Source: Pollenia angustigena (Eukaryota; Arthropoda; Insecta; Diptera; Polleniidae). From it: a DNA stretch of 64,000 nt. The DNA lies in NCBI GenBank assembly GCA_930367215.1, contig OV884058.1, forward strand, positions 107,283,802-107,347,801. The letters run 5' to 3'. Under the pieces are notes generated by a model. It worked only from the letters and a program-made list of their open reading frames with translations. It did no database searches and had not been told where the DNA came from. Within the stretch, counting starts at the first letter, position 1. Each line of letters opens with the position of its first letter. A program made the translations under genes and the position numbers. This document shows, in pieces, positions 58,501 through 60,365 of the stretch.

Positions 58501-59967
58501 TTTCGTAGGTCGCTTTCATATTTACAGCATAAGCTTTTGGATATTGATTTCCATTAGGTAACAACACTGCATTCATACTCAGTGTGGATGAGTTAATAAA
58601 GAGTCTCCAAGCCATTGGATCCTCAGGCAGTTGTAGTTCTTGAAGAAGTTATAGAGGGTCAGAGCAATAAATTAAATCTTGATCTTTGGTAAATAGTTGA
58701 CAGAATTGGAAACTTTTTCCTGAAAAAGGAAGTATTCGTGCCTGTTTTGTAATGTAAAATTGCAAATCCTTCTGGAAGTTACTTTTAACAAATTAAGTAC
58801 GCTGTTAGTTCTGAGAGGTTCTTGTAGTGGTGGCATAATAGACACAATTTGCAATCAACGAAATCCTGAAATCCAACATTATGGGTACCGATTGGGGATT
58901 AAAATATGAGCGATCCAGCATTATTTGTAGGATTGATCCTGGGTTTAAAAAAACAACAAGGGCTTTAAAGTGCCCCAAAGTTAGCACATGGCGTTTTAGA
59001 AAAGACAAAAGGTTGACATAAAAAAAACCAATTTCTTCTTTATGTCCAGCACGAACTGTTTGCTTGACTTCAACAAAGCCGCATGTAGGTAAAAAGGAAA
59101 ACTTCTTATTTTCAGTTGCAACTCGATAAACTTGTAAATATTCAAGTGATCATGAACAAAAGAAACTAAGAAAAAAACATCCTGTTAAATACTTTTGATA
59201 TAAATTTAAAAACAAAAAAAAAAAAAAAAAAATTTACCAAAATTTATGGGCCAAAAAAAAAAATCAAAAGAAGAAAATATAATTTCAAACTCAATTACCA
59301 AAAGAAATTAAAAGCAACTCGACATAAACTCAATTTCAAATCTTCAGCCGTGTTGCTGATGCTGGTAGAGCACAATTGAGACTGTTGCTGTTTGTTGTTC
59401 GTTGATGGTCTGTTGTCGATGTTGTTTACAATGTGAGTTTTAAGGTAAATTACATCAAGCTTAAAATTTCTGTCCGACACAACAAGAAAAAAAGTGAAAC
59501 TAATACCGAAAAATAATAAAAATAATTAGGAATATAAAACAAAAACTTTCTGTTAAATATTTTCACTTTCGAAATGTTCCAGACAAGATTTCTTGTTTAT
59601 AAAACACAACTTTTTTTTGATTAAAAAAAAGTTTTTTCTGTGAAACCTTTTAAAAATCTAAAATGTTTTTTATGATGGGTGGTGATTTTTAGTTCTGACA
59701 TTTTACAAAAATTTTTTATGGAATGTTTTCAAGGAGAAAGAAGTTTAATTACTTTTTTTAATAACCTGTTTTTTGCGGTTAAGAAAAACATTTGAACAGT
59801 TTTTTTTTAGTATCGCTGAGTAAAAAGAAAATAAGTTATTGTTTTTTTTTTATTTACCTAGAATTAAGACCTTCAATTTCTTCCGACTGTTCAGCCAATG
59901 ATGATTCCAAATCCAAATATGGTCCATAATCGCCATCTTTATAGACTTGAATGCCAGCATCATCGAT
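4396..59967 (-). CDS. Fhos: FHOD-family formin (Fhos), 11 coding exons, both ends outside window
   Basis: The gene encodes a diaphanous-related formin that nucleates and elongates unbranched actin filaments in the cytoplasm; in flies the family acts in stress-fibre-like bundles, sarcomere thin filaments and cell motility. Eleven minus-strand exons with consensus GT-AG borders join without a phase error into 1,100 codons. Approximate residues of this visible part: 1-270 end of the GTPase-binding and armadillo-like FH3 region ([67 protein letters not shown]); 270-400 basic linker; 401-835 Asn/His/Thr-rich linker with poly-Pro; 960-1010 FH1; 1043-1100 start of FH2 ([13 protein letters not shown]). 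The N-terminal exons and most of FH2 plus the autoregulatory C terminus lie outside. Introns range from 57 bp to 17.9 kb. Family assignment is by recognition of conserved FHOD blocks; exon phases support it strongly. Confidence 0.95.
4600..5044 (-). CDS. Fhos: Fhos exon X (FH1 region)
   Basis: Encodes [20 protein letters not shown], then [20 protein letters not shown], then the FH1 tract ([19 protein letters not shown]) and a Ser/Asn-rich spacer ending in KKNKKT. FH1 recruits profilin-actin to feed FH2. The acceptor is TCTTCCAG/A and the donor ACA/GTGAGT. The 57-bp intron to exon XI is the shortest in the gene. Confidence 0.95.
5045..6760. repeat. AT-rich intron with degenerate recurring GGGAACAG motif
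   Basis: GGGAACAG or GGGAAGAG recurs near 5632, 5748, 5893, 6356, 6468 and 6600, each followed by TTT(T)A-rich DNA and spaced roughly 110-150 bp where successive. This looks like an old tandem repeat or the noncoding part of a mobile element. A 121-codon frame at 5314-5679 is biased Lys/Asn/Phe sequence with no recognisable domain; I do not call it a gene. Confidence 0.35.
6775..7690 (-). pseudogene. Decayed coding remnant, unidentified
   Basis: Several long frames follow each other on the minus strand, broken by stops and frame changes. One is an acidic segment of about 70 residues (with [15 protein letters not shown]), then KIKKPL, then [20 protein letters not shown] with Trp pairs, and last a roughly 50-residue frame ending [12 protein letters not shown], followed by a stop and AATAAA. 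The composition looks like protein rather than random AT-rich DNA. I could not name the parent. It may be a retrocopy of a host gene or part of a transposon. It lies in the Fhos intron between exons IX and X and cannot be an Fhos exon as it stands. Confidence 0.35.
7717..7898. mobile_element. Short MITE, AGGCTCAG ends
   Basis: TIRs of about 29 bp with three mismatches (AGGCTCAGTTAGCCG at left, inverse at right) bound 182 bp. No ORF. Confidence 0.65.
8055..8926 (+). mobile_element. Solo LTR of a retrotransposon, interrupted
   Basis: It begins TGTTACG and ends CGTAACA and is flanked on both sides by ATAT (8051-8054 and 8927-8930), a 4-bp target duplication typical of Ty3/gypsy elements. Without the nested element at 8396-8852 it measures 415 bp, a normal LTR size. 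No internal retroviral genes are present, so it is the scar of LTR recombination. The strand is arbitrary. Confidence 0.65.
8396..8852. mobile_element. TIR element nested in the solo LTR
   Basis: 35-bp TIRs (ends CTATGTTCACACTTGGG and inverse; subterminal TTAAACGCGTTTAAG) bound 457 bp. A minus-strand frame at 8509-8697 ([20 protein letters not shown]) may be a fragment of the parent element's protein, but this is uncertain. Confidence 0.7.
8931..9160. other. Intronic DNA, no feature
   Basis: No gene or element boundary was recognised between the solo LTR and the next MITE. Confidence 0.5.
9170..9553. mobile_element. Mutator-like MITE with 9-bp target duplication
   Basis: TIRs of about 50 bp start ACGTGTGTGAAGATAA on both sides. 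The element is flanked by the direct repeat ACCTACCGA (9161-9169 and 9554-9562). A 9-bp duplication with long TIRs is characteristic of Mutator-like elements. The 384-bp interior is noncoding. It lies about 50 bp from the end of the Acbp-A transcript unit. Confidence 0.75.
9689..10000 (-). CDS. Acbp: Acyl-CoA-binding protein A, nested in Fhos intron
   Basis: A small cytosolic four-helix protein that binds medium- and long-chain acyl-CoA esters and buffers or carries them for lipid synthesis and oxidation. Two exons: 9995-10000 (Met-Asp) and 9689-9934, with a 60-bp intron (GTAAGT to AAAAAAAG). The protein has 83 residues; the family norm is about 86. Key ligand residues are present: Tyr26 and Lys30 in FYGLYKQAT, Lys52 in AKWNAW, Tyr71 in AAYIAAY. 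The start is set by the first ATG, upstream of a two-codon first exon shared by all three copies. A polyadenylation signal (AATAAA, minus strand) lies at 9605-9610. It is transcribed in the same direction as the host gene Fhos, unlike copies B and C. Which Drosophila Acbp paralogue it matches cannot be settled here. Confidence 0.93.
10001..10734. other. Upstream region of Acbp-A
   Basis: This noncoding stretch should hold the promoter of minus-strand Acbp-A. A TATAAGG-like sequence on the minus strand near 10211-10217 is possible but weak. Nothing else recognised. Confidence 0.4.
10735..12061 (+). mobile_element. Non-LTR retrotransposon fragment (reverse transcriptase), 5'-truncated
   Basis: This encodes the reverse transcriptase core of a Jockey/CR1-type LINE-like element. 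In order: [24 protein letters not shown] followed by a TAA stop; [42 protein letters not shown], the catalytic Asp pair; then a C-terminal segment ([39 protein letters not shown]). At least three frame breaks and several stops make it nonfunctional. The 5' part (endonuclease) is missing and the 3' end runs into an A-run at 12052-12061, as expected from target-primed insertion. The exact clade cannot be fixed without alignment. Confidence 0.88.
12120..12420 (+). repeat. Dispersed muscoid repeat (GTCCGTCTGTCCG family), copy a
   Basis: Contains AAGTTTGTCATTCCGTTTG, TTCTGGGTCCTTATGAGGAG and GATGTCCGTCTGTCCG. The same blocks occur in the same order on the minus strand at 36430-36700. This class is abundant in fly genomes. 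Confidence 0.65.
12538..12577 (+). repeat. SINE tail fragment
   Basis: Matches the 3' tail of the SINE at 1-908 (CATGTTGTAAAA then TCCTTTCTTCATAA). The head is absent. Confidence 0.55.
12807..13046. mobile_element. MITE family 1, copy b
   Basis: Ends CATATCGAACCCTAACAGCG and CGCGGTTAGGGGTCGATATA form imperfect TIRs. The body shares TTTTATAGCAAAAAC and a GTAAGCGACA motif with 3741-3997. Confidence 0.7.
13047..13690. other. Intronic DNA, no feature
   Basis: AT-rich intron; no gene or clear repeat end was recognised. Confidence 0.45.
13700..14180. repeat. Dispersed repeat, inverted copy at 34390-34730
   Basis: Segments such as GGAAAAAGGTTTCCTGATGATC and ACAATTGTAGT-type blocks recur in reverse complement at 34390-34730, in the same relative order. 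An old interspersed element of unknown class. Confidence 0.5.
14938..14980 (-). repeat. SINE tail fragment, minus strand
   Basis: GAAGAAAGGAATTTTACAAC is the reverse complement of the SINE tail at 301-342. It abuts the MITE that starts at 14981. Confidence 0.5.
14981..15227. mobile_element. MITE, TCGCTCATTTGCTGCAA ends
   Basis: TIRs of about 36 bp with one mismatch near the tip (TCGCTCATTTGCTGCAAGAC against TCGCTCATTTGCTGCAACAC) bound 247 bp. Short frames inside are shadows of the inverted repeat. Confidence 0.75.
15228..15660. other. Region upstream of Acbp-B
   Basis: Noncoding; should include distal promoter sequence of Acbp-B. No other feature recognised. Confidence 0.4.
15670..15676 (+). 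promoter_or_regulatory. TATA box candidate of Acbp-B
   Basis: TATAAAA, 88 bp before the Acbp-B start codon. A start of transcription about 30 bp further on would leave a short 5' leader. Assigned by motif and distance only. Confidence 0.55.
15758..16069 (+). CDS. Acbp: Acyl-CoA-binding protein B, nested antisense to Fhos
   Basis: Two exons, 15758-15763 (Met-Asp) and 15824-16069, separated by a 60-bp intron; 83 residues. The ligand residues Tyr26, Lys30, Lys52 and Tyr71 are kept, but the Trp that follows Lys52 in the A and C copies is Tyr here (AKYDAW), and helix residues differ ([13 protein letters not shown]). This is the most divergent of the three copies. A TATAAAA box lies about 88 bp before the ATG, and two AATAAA signals (16100-16105 and 16111-16116) follow the stop. 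Same exon structure as A and C, which implies local duplication. Function is inferred from the family. Confidence 0.93.
16240..17700. repeat. Minisatellite array 1, about 36-bp unit
   Basis: Roughly 30 degenerate units of the type GCTTGAAAGCTCAAAATTTC followed by CTATAGGAAATAGATC. Each centres on TTTCCTATAGGAAA, a palindrome. The array is interrupted by a MITE at 17425-17651. It lies between Acbp-B and Acbp-C. The unit is related to the 37-bp array at 19010-21255. Confidence 0.85.
17425..17651. mobile_element. TTA-flanked MITE inserted in minisatellite array 1
   Basis: Ends AGCTGGGTTTTTAAGA and inverse TACCGGGTTTTTGAGA. TTA flanks both sides (17422-17424, 17652-17654), and removing the element plus one TTA restores a regular minisatellite unit. 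The 3-bp TTA target fits PIF/Harbinger-type elements. Confidence 0.75.
17929..17938 (+). promoter_or_regulatory. TATA box candidate of Acbp-C
   Basis: TATATATATA lies about 170 bp before the start codon. A GTAAGT at 17992 could be the donor of an intron in the 5' leader, which would explain the distance. The motif is weak evidence in AT-rich DNA. Confidence 0.4.
18108..18423 (+). CDS. Acbp: Acyl-CoA-binding protein C, nested antisense to Fhos
   Basis: Two exons, 18108-18113 (Met-Asp) and 18178-18423, with a 64-bp intron (GTAAGT to TTTACAG). It encodes 83 residues with Tyr26, Lys30, Lys52 and Tyr71 present ([33 protein letters not shown]). It is closest to copy A. An AATAAA signal at 18486-18491 lies only 45 bp before Fhos exon IX on the other strand, so the Acbp-C transcript end and the Fhos exon nearly touch. 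Minisatellites lie on both sides of the gene-exon pair. The coding sequence is intact and probably functional. Confidence 0.94.
18536..18740 (-). CDS. Fhos: Fhos exon IX (coiled linker before FH1)
   Basis: Encodes [20 protein letters not shown], then a segment ending in a Lys/Ser-rich stretch ([10 protein letters not shown]). The acceptor is CCGACCAG/AA and the donor CAAG/GTAAG. It lies between a 37-bp minisatellite intron and the nested plus-strand Acbp-C, whose stop codon is 112 bp away. Confidence 0.93.
19959..20109. mobile_element. MITE in array 2, copy 1 (TAA target)
   Basis: 151 bp, TIR TGCTGGGTACACAC, flanked by TAA on both sides (19956-19958 and 20110-20112). Removing it restores the array unit CCTTTAAGATACAAG. 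This is a PIF/Harbinger-like target. Confidence 0.8.
20593..20743. mobile_element. MITE in array 2, copy 2 (co-duplicated)
   Basis: Appears identical to 19959-20109, with identical flanking minisatellite units. It therefore arose by duplication of the array segment, not by a second insertion. Confidence 0.8.
21325..22626 (-). CDS. Fhos: Fhos exon VIII (large low-complexity exon with poly-Pro)
   Basis: A 1,302-bp exon encoding about 434 residues. The first third is strongly Asn-rich, followed by a seven-residue His run, a Thr run, Ser/Pro-rich sequence, then two proline tracts (11 Pro, then 8 Pro followed by Tyr residues). The proline tracts resemble profilin- or SH3-binding FH1-type sequence. 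The exon ends in DPLQITG at donor ACTG/GTAAGT; the acceptor is ATACCAG/TG. There is no internal stop. Such a large disordered exon may be isoform-specific. The codon repeats make length variation between individuals likely. Confidence 0.88.
22627..22938. other. Fhos intron VII-VIII
   Basis: 312-bp intron with a T-run and CAA-rich sequence; nothing else recognised. Confidence 0.6.
22939..23088 (-). CDS. Fhos: Fhos exon VII (basic helix linker)
   Basis: Encodes [20 protein letters not shown], then [17 protein letters not shown], probably a charged helix. The acceptor is ATTGTCTAG/C and the donor ATGG/GTAAGT. It is 150 bp long and in phase with exons VI and VIII. Confidence 0.9.
23157..23407 (-). 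CDS. Fhos: Fhos exon VI (basic Ser-rich linker)
   Basis: Reads [20 protein letters not shown] followed by an Arg/Ser-rich stretch ([11 protein letters not shown]) and a Ser run, ending EKK. This is the less conserved linker after FH3 and could hold phosphorylation sites. The acceptor is CGCCTAG/A and the donor AAAC/GTAAGT. The phase agrees with both neighbours. Confidence 0.88.
23475..23696 (-). CDS. Fhos: Fhos exon V (FH3)
   Basis: The exon encodes [20 protein letters not shown] and then [19 protein letters not shown], the hallmark FHOD segment ending in LQLYEAVLK. The acceptor is ATTACAG/A and the donor TTGAA/GTAAGT. The intron to exon VI is only 67 bp. Confidence 0.95.
23801..24042. mobile_element. 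MITE, ACATGTTCTGAC ends
   Basis: Imperfect TIRs (ACATGTTCTGACGATCG and inverse of a TCATGCTCTGACAATCG end) bound about 242 bp with no ORF. The TGTTCTG terminus resembles elements at 29522, 26570 and 60366. Confidence 0.5.
24176..24340 (-). pseudogene. Unidentified coding-like fragment
   Basis: A minus-strand frame ([20 protein letters not shown], then [20 protein letters not shown]) has protein-like composition and abuts the TIR element starting at 24341. Parent unknown; probably transposon debris. Confidence 0.25.
24341..25865. mobile_element. TIR element, GGGGGNTACCGCGTATTTCG ends
   Basis: Left end TTACCGCGTATTTCGATTCG and the inverse of the right end CTACCGCGTATTTCGATTCG match over about 30 bp and bound about 1.5 kb. 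The interior has no intact transposase. The TCAGGGGG-type tip is shared with the smaller MITEs at 29231 and 42334. Confidence 0.55.
25960..26230 (+). pseudogene. Fragment of an uncharacterised transposon-type protein
   Basis: Translated blocks HSHFDFFPN and [12 protein letters not shown] in successive frames resemble the C-terminal part of a protein family often left unnamed in arthropod genomes and spread like a transposon. Stops separate the blocks. The related N-terminal type of block is seen at 58285-59130. The family link is from memory and needs a search. Confidence 0.4.
26231..27141. other. Intronic DNA with partial MITE end
   Basis: Mostly unassigned. At 26570-26635 the sequence ending TTGTGATTTTCACAACATGC matches the right end of the 60366 MITE family. 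Confidence 0.4.
27142..27263. mobile_element. Palindromic hairpin element
   Basis: Arms of roughly 55 bp, starting CCCACGATGTCACACGTTAA, differ at only a few bases and meet at a short centre (TTTTAGAAATTG). Total 122 bp, 170 bp from Fhos exon IV. Confidence 0.75.
27436..27659 (-). CDS. Fhos: Fhos exon IV (FH3)
   Basis: The exon encodes [20 protein letters not shown], then [18 protein letters not shown], close to vertebrate FHOD1/FHOD3 at the same position. The acceptor is CTCCAG/G and the donor ATGAG/GTGTGT. It starts in phase 0 and ends with two bases of an Arg codon that exon V completes. Confidence 0.95.
27660..28005. other. Intronic DNA, no feature
   Basis: AT-rich with homopolymer runs. 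Nothing recognised. Confidence 0.5.
28006..29225. repeat. Dispersed repeat with internal units of about 125 bp, copy a
   Basis: It starts TTTTTATACCCTACACAACT and contains repeated modules of the form TTTCATTAAAATCGGTT, GAGAGGCAGAAAT and CCCCTCGTGGTCCTAT. The same modules in the same order occur at 52200-53190. Likely a noncoding portion of a large muscoid mobile element. Confidence 0.6.
29231..29466. mobile_element. MITE family 2 (GGCAGTCGTGATCGA), copy a
   Basis: TIRs of about 55 bp (CAGGGGGCTAGTTATGGCAG, then TCGTGATCGAATAC) bound 236 bp; the centre has a second inverted motif (AATTTCGATTCGTTCAGTATC). A second copy lies at 42334-42567. Confidence 0.75.
29522..29714. mobile_element. MITE, GTGTTCTGGAAATCGAAAACG ends
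   Basis: The left end GTGTTCTGGAAATCGAAAAC and the inverted right end match over about 25 bp; 193 bp in total. Single ends of the same family lie at 38676 and 39002. Confidence 0.7.
29716..30166. other. Intronic DNA, no feature
   Basis: AT-rich with an A-run near 30115-30131. No gene recognised. Confidence 0.5.
30167..30405. mobile_element. CACAGAAAAAA-ended MITE
   Basis: Bounded by CACAGAAAAAAAT and ATTTTTTCTGTG. The interior repeats a motif of about 20 bp (CACTTGATTAAACGTTTAAT). The same ends and motif recur at 57860-58262. Confidence 0.6.
30545..30781. mobile_element. MITE, CTTCAAGACATATCGTCGGC ends
   Basis: About 39-bp TIRs with few mismatches, including TGCAAACCTGCTAA, bound 237 bp. 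Confidence 0.75.
31165..31349 (-). CDS. Fhos: Fhos exon III (FH3)
   Basis: The exon encodes [20 protein letters not shown] and onward to NYILRALGQ, the armadillo-like part of the FHOD autoinhibitory region. The acceptor is TTTTAG/AA and the donor CAG/GTTAGT. An alternative TTTCAG acceptor 15 bases downstream exists but would break the phase with exon II. It ends in phase 0. Confidence 0.95.
31350..31866. other. Fhos intron next to exon III
   Basis: A-rich intron upstream of exon III's acceptor. No feature recognised. Confidence 0.5.
31867..32661. mobile_element. TTA-flanked TIR element, CAGCCGTATTCATAA ends
   Basis: TIR CAGCCGTATTCATAAA, flanked by TTA at 31864-31866 and 32662-32664. The 795-bp interior is noncoding. 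A PIF/Harbinger-like target. Confidence 0.7.
33576..34010. repeat. Second left end of the hAT-like element
   Basis: Matches 32790-33230 in order, with small differences (CAGGGAAACCAGAAATATGC, TTTATGCGCATTAAATATGC). Either a partial duplication or a nested related copy. Confidence 0.65.
34292..34840. repeat. Direct repeat of about 100 bp around an inserted repeat
   Basis: The block ATTATCAAAGTTATTTTCGG and onward about 100 bp is present at 34296-34390 and again from 34732. Between them (34390-34730) lies the reverse-complement copy of the 13700-14180 repeat. Confidence 0.6.
35146..35334. repeat. Perfect long hairpin, 85-bp arms
   Basis: Bases 35146-35230 and 35250-35334 are exact reverse complements over 85 bp, with a 19-base loop. 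It starts inside the right-hand target octamer of the hAT-like element. Transcribed as part of the Fhos intron it would fold into a fully paired stem. Confidence 0.9.
35452..35530 (+). repeat. Fragment of a muscoid dispersed repeat
   Basis: GCCGAATCTTATATACCCTTCACC block; a similar block is at 37621-37700. Confidence 0.5.
35756..35817 (-). repeat. tRNA-like fragment (possible SINE head)
   Basis: On the minus strand it has TAGCCGAGTTATTAAG (A-box-like) and, 30 bases later, CAGTTCGAATCC (B-box-like). At 62 bp it is too short for a full tRNA and lacks an acceptor stem, so a tRNA pseudogene or SINE head is more likely than a working gene. Confidence 0.4.
35822..36146. mobile_element. TTA-flanked MITE, AGCTGGAGGTCCA ends
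   Basis: TIRs AGCTGGAGGTCCA with ACGCGTT just inside on both sides; TTA target duplication at 35819-35821 and 36147-36149. 325 bp, noncoding. It immediately follows the tRNA-like fragment. Confidence 0.8.
36430..36700 (-). repeat. Dispersed muscoid repeat (GTCCGTCTGTCCG family), copy b
   Basis: Reverse complement of the blocks at 12120-12420, ending in TATATACCCTATTCACCACC. Confidence 0.65.
36975..37246. mobile_element. TA-flanked MITE, CCCAGTAAAAACTTCGCCTA ends
   Basis: Perfect 20-bp TIR CCCAGTAAAAACTTCGCCTA, flanked by TA at 36973-36974 and 37247-37248. 272 bp. A Tc1/mariner-type target. Confidence 0.8.
37249..38342. other. Intronic DNA with repeat fragments
   Basis: Holds a 25-base A-run near 37500 and a muscoid repeat head at 37621-37700 (GGCTGTGCCGAATCTTAACT). 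A GC-rich motif at 38046-38065 (CGGCCTTCGGCCGGGCGCAA) recurs inverted near 62290. No gene. Confidence 0.45.
38343..38600. mobile_element. Partial hAT-like copy (CAGGGAAACC family)
   Basis: Matches the right end of the 32790-35140 element in reverse complement (CAGGGAAACC, then AATATGCAATTGCATGTTTT), including ATATTTATCCGTTTT. One end only. Confidence 0.65.
38734..38922. mobile_element. TTA-flanked MITE, AGCTTCGTACAGACGATGG ends
   Basis: TIRs of about 33 bp (AGCTTCGTACAGACGATGGT) with TTA duplication at 38731-38733 and 38923-38925. 189 bp. Confidence 0.85.
39002..40135. mobile_element. Truncated element with TTTAGCCATTT repeats
   Basis: TTTAGCCATTT and variants are dense at both ends (39020-39150 and 40065-40115). 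The right end TTTTGGCAACACTGG looks like a hAT terminus. The left end is replaced by a partial GTGTTCTGGAAATCG terminus. Between lie noncoding muscoid repeat pieces, including GGCTGGCTGGCTGCCCATGT. Confidence 0.45.
40136..41095. other. Intronic DNA, small inverted repeats
   Basis: Includes an inverted pair around CAACTCAACTGAGTTGAGTTG (40970-41080). No gene found. Confidence 0.4.
41096..41709. mobile_element. TTA-flanked TIR element, AGGNG..CGACATG ends
   Basis: TIRs of about 43 bp with mismatches (GACGACATGTTTTTT against CACGACATGTTTTTG, then CATCTGAC); TTA at 41093-41095 and 41710-41712. It ends 207 bp from Fhos exon II. Related ends occur at 47335-47713. Confidence 0.65.
41917..41975 (-). 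CDS. Fhos: Fhos exon II (59-bp small exon, start of FH3)
   Basis: A 59-bp exon, too short to appear as an ORF, isolated between introns of 17.9 and 10.6 kb. It encodes [19 protein letters not shown], an almost invariant FHOD block. The acceptor is TTTTCAG/T and the donor ATTG/GTAAGT. The split codons on both sides (Ser before, Glu after) are restored by the neighbours, which makes the call secure despite the size. Confidence 0.95.
42334..42567. mobile_element. MITE family 2 (GGCAGTCGTGATCGA), copy b
   Basis: TIR CAGGGGCCTAATTCTGGCAG followed by TCGTGATCGAGTA, inverted at the right end. 234 bp; same body as 29231-29466. Confidence 0.75.
42837..44552. repeat. 1.3-kb tandem unit 1 (with insertion)
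   Basis: It begins CACAGAAAAAATTATTGGCA and ends TTTTTTCTGTG. Without the 381-bp insertion at 43133-43513 it is about 1,335 bp and matches units 2 and 3. It is more diverged than they are from each other. Confidence 0.85.
43133..43513. mobile_element. TA-flanked MITE inside tandem unit 1
   Basis: Ends CCCTGCAAATAA and inverse; interior rich in TGGACCA/GGACTAGTCC motifs. TA flanks both sides, and units 2 and 3 show the empty site, so insertion and target are confirmed inside the window. Confidence 0.85.
44553..45875. repeat. 1,323-bp tandem unit 2
   Basis: Starts ATACAGAAAAAAATTATTGG. Nearly identical to unit 3; predicted frames recur at an offset of exactly 1,323 bp. The frames are not supported as genes. 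Confidence 0.93.
45876..47198. repeat. 1,323-bp tandem unit 3
   Basis: Third copy, ending TTTTTTCTGTGAATG. The junctions join a CTGTG end directly to an ACAG start, as if TIR ends of adjacent copies were fused. Confidence 0.93.
47335..47713. mobile_element. MITE, AGGTGCTATCAGACNGNATG ends
   Basis: TIRs of about 40 bp including ATGTATTTTACATATGTACT bound 379 bp. Flanks are TAA left and TTA right. Confidence 0.7.
47714..48081. other. Intronic DNA, no feature
   Basis: Nothing recognised. Confidence 0.5.
48082..49095. mobile_element. CACAGAAAAAATTATT-ended element
   Basis: Left ACACAGAAAAAATTATT and right AATAATTTTTTCTGTG are inverse. The interior has TTGTTTGA-rich subterminal repeats and no credible gene. 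Terminal sequence is shared with 30167 and the tandem units. Confidence 0.6.
49096..49620. repeat. Threefold GTAGCGTGCGTCAC motif
   Basis: GTAGCGTGCGTCAC occurs at about 49137 and 49328, with a variant GTAGCGTTCGTCAC at about 49511; spacing about 190 and 183 bp. Likely a repeat within a mobile element. Confidence 0.5.
49670..50880. repeat. Degenerate tandem units of about 130-170 bp
   Basis: Modules recur: ACCGATTTTCCTGAA, GAGCCCCGAAAATAAAATAG, GGGGAAGTGGTACCCTC and TATCGCATATCTTAAGA. They alternate through the region. No coding frame survives. Confidence 0.55.
51380..51720 (+). pseudogene. Deletion derivative of a Tc1/mariner-like transposase
   Basis: Fragments of one transposase family follow each other in different frames: an N-terminal helix-turn-helix-like block ([17 protein letters not shown]), a central block ([23 protein letters not shown]), and the C-terminal block ([20 protein letters not shown]). 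The catalytic WFQ..DGAT segment is missing between the last two. Strongly decayed, nonfunctional. Confidence 0.6.
52200..53200. repeat. Dispersed repeat with internal units, copy b
   Basis: Same modules as 28006-29225 (GAGAGGCAGAAATT, CCCCTCGTGGTCCTAT, TATAGATATGGATCTATCTA). It ends with the block CCAGCCGGACGGACATCGTT, related to 34120-34160. It is itself interrupted by the MITE at 52279-52640. Confidence 0.6.
52279..52640. mobile_element. TA-flanked MITE, CCCAATAAAAAATT ends
   Basis: TIR CCCAATAAAAAATT; TA at 52277-52278 and 52641-52642; a second inner inverted pair (AAGCAGGTTTGTAAGGGAGA). 362 bp. The tips resemble those of 36975-37246. Confidence 0.8.
53498..54000. other. Intronic DNA, no feature
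   Basis: No gene or repeat boundary recognised. Confidence 0.45.
54001..54480. repeat. Twofold repeat with ATTATTATTTTTCCTATATC
   Basis: The block TTATTATTTTTCCTATATCTGC occurs twice, near 54165 and 54290, within about 130-bp modules following CAGTGGGCGGAAAGCCCACT. Similar in style to 49670-50880. Confidence 0.4.
54560..54850 (-). pseudogene. Non-LTR retrotransposon C-terminal fragment (RNase H side)
   Basis: Frame with [20 protein letters not shown], then [16 protein letters not shown], a pattern seen at the end of fly I/Jockey-group polyproteins after the RNase H domain (HCLIGRHA..., zinc-binding Cys, DEEEETVEH-like). Nearly 90 codons without a stop. It sits exactly where the transposase relic at 54855-55345 breaks off. 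Confidence 0.6.
54855..55345 (-). pseudogene. Tc1/mariner-like transposase N-terminal relic
   Basis: On the minus strand the pieces [23 protein letters not shown] and [20 protein letters not shown] align in order with the DNA-binding and first catalytic region of the transposase family also seen at 51.4 and 61.3 kb (the Asp/Glu pair of FSDEAHF is altered here to SNEAHL). Stops and shifts throughout. Confidence 0.55.
55346..56733. other. Intronic DNA, no feature
   Basis: AT-rich with T-, A- and CA-runs. No gene or defined element was recognised. Confidence 0.4.
56734..57420. mobile_element. hAT-like non-autonomous element, CAGTGTTCGAAAATAAAC ends
   Basis: TIR CAGTGTTCGAAAATAAACA, 687 bp, flanked by GTTTTAAC and GTTCAAAC (6 of 8 bases agree). 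The interior has many GTTCG/CGAAC subterminal motifs, typical of hAT elements. No transposase. Confidence 0.65.
57860..58262. repeat. CACAGAAAAAA-ended element with 20-bp repeats
   Basis: Begins CACAGAAAAAAATTTTG and contains repeated TTAATCAAGTGAATTAAACG-type units in both orientations, as in 30167-30405. The right end is ill-defined. Confidence 0.5.
58285..59130 (-). pseudogene. Decayed copy of an uncharacterised transposon-type protein
   Basis: Minus-strand fragments include [45 protein letters not shown] and, upstream, [12 protein letters not shown]. The WRLFI(D/N)SS and VLL.NGN pattern fits a protein family that recurs in arthropod genomes as multi-copy hypothetical proteins. Stops and shifts abound. 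It may be the partner part of the fragment at 25960-26230. The family is recalled, not searched. Confidence 0.45.
59131..59857. other. Intron next to Fhos exon I
   Basis: Contains A-runs. On the minus strand at 59295-59480 a CAACAGCAACAG-rich open frame resembles a fly 5' leader or an alternative first exon, but there is no further support. Confidence 0.3.
59858..59967 (-). CDS. Fhos: Fhos exon I of window (pre-FH3 acidic segment)
   Basis: This is the most upstream exon seen. It reads [20 protein letters not shown] and then an acidic Glu-rich helix, matching the FHOD block that precedes the RTQLSVRV segment. The acceptor is CTTTTTTAG and the donor AG/GTAAAT. It starts in phase 0 and ends with two bases of a codon that exon II completes. 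The next exon is 17.9 kb away. Confidence 0.93.
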
Positions 59968-60365
59968 CTAAAAAAGAGTAAAAGAAAAATAGATTGAAAT
60001 CAGTTCAAATTGTTTTCAAATATTAAGAAGTCTTTTTGCTATTTTATTTATCGATATCTTTCTTAATATTTTAGAGCTTAAAATCTTTTGCAAGAACAAC
60101 CTACTTTGCCCCTTCATGTCCTTGCTCTTATGTGTTGATCGGCAAAATATATTTTTAAGTAATCATTAGCATTCCTTGCAGGGTAACAAGTACCTAAGAG
60201 AGGAATTATACCAGTCCCACCACATGGCGATCCTGACAAAATACAAATATCAATTAAATGAAATTGATGAGATTTTGTTTAAATTTATTTCATGGAGTAG
60301 ACACGTGGTTGTAGATAAAAAAGGCCTTCAGTGTATGTTACGCTCAAATTCCAGCAATTCTTTAC
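59968..60365. other. Fhos intron upstream of exon I
   Basis: No feature recognised. Confidence 0.5.
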
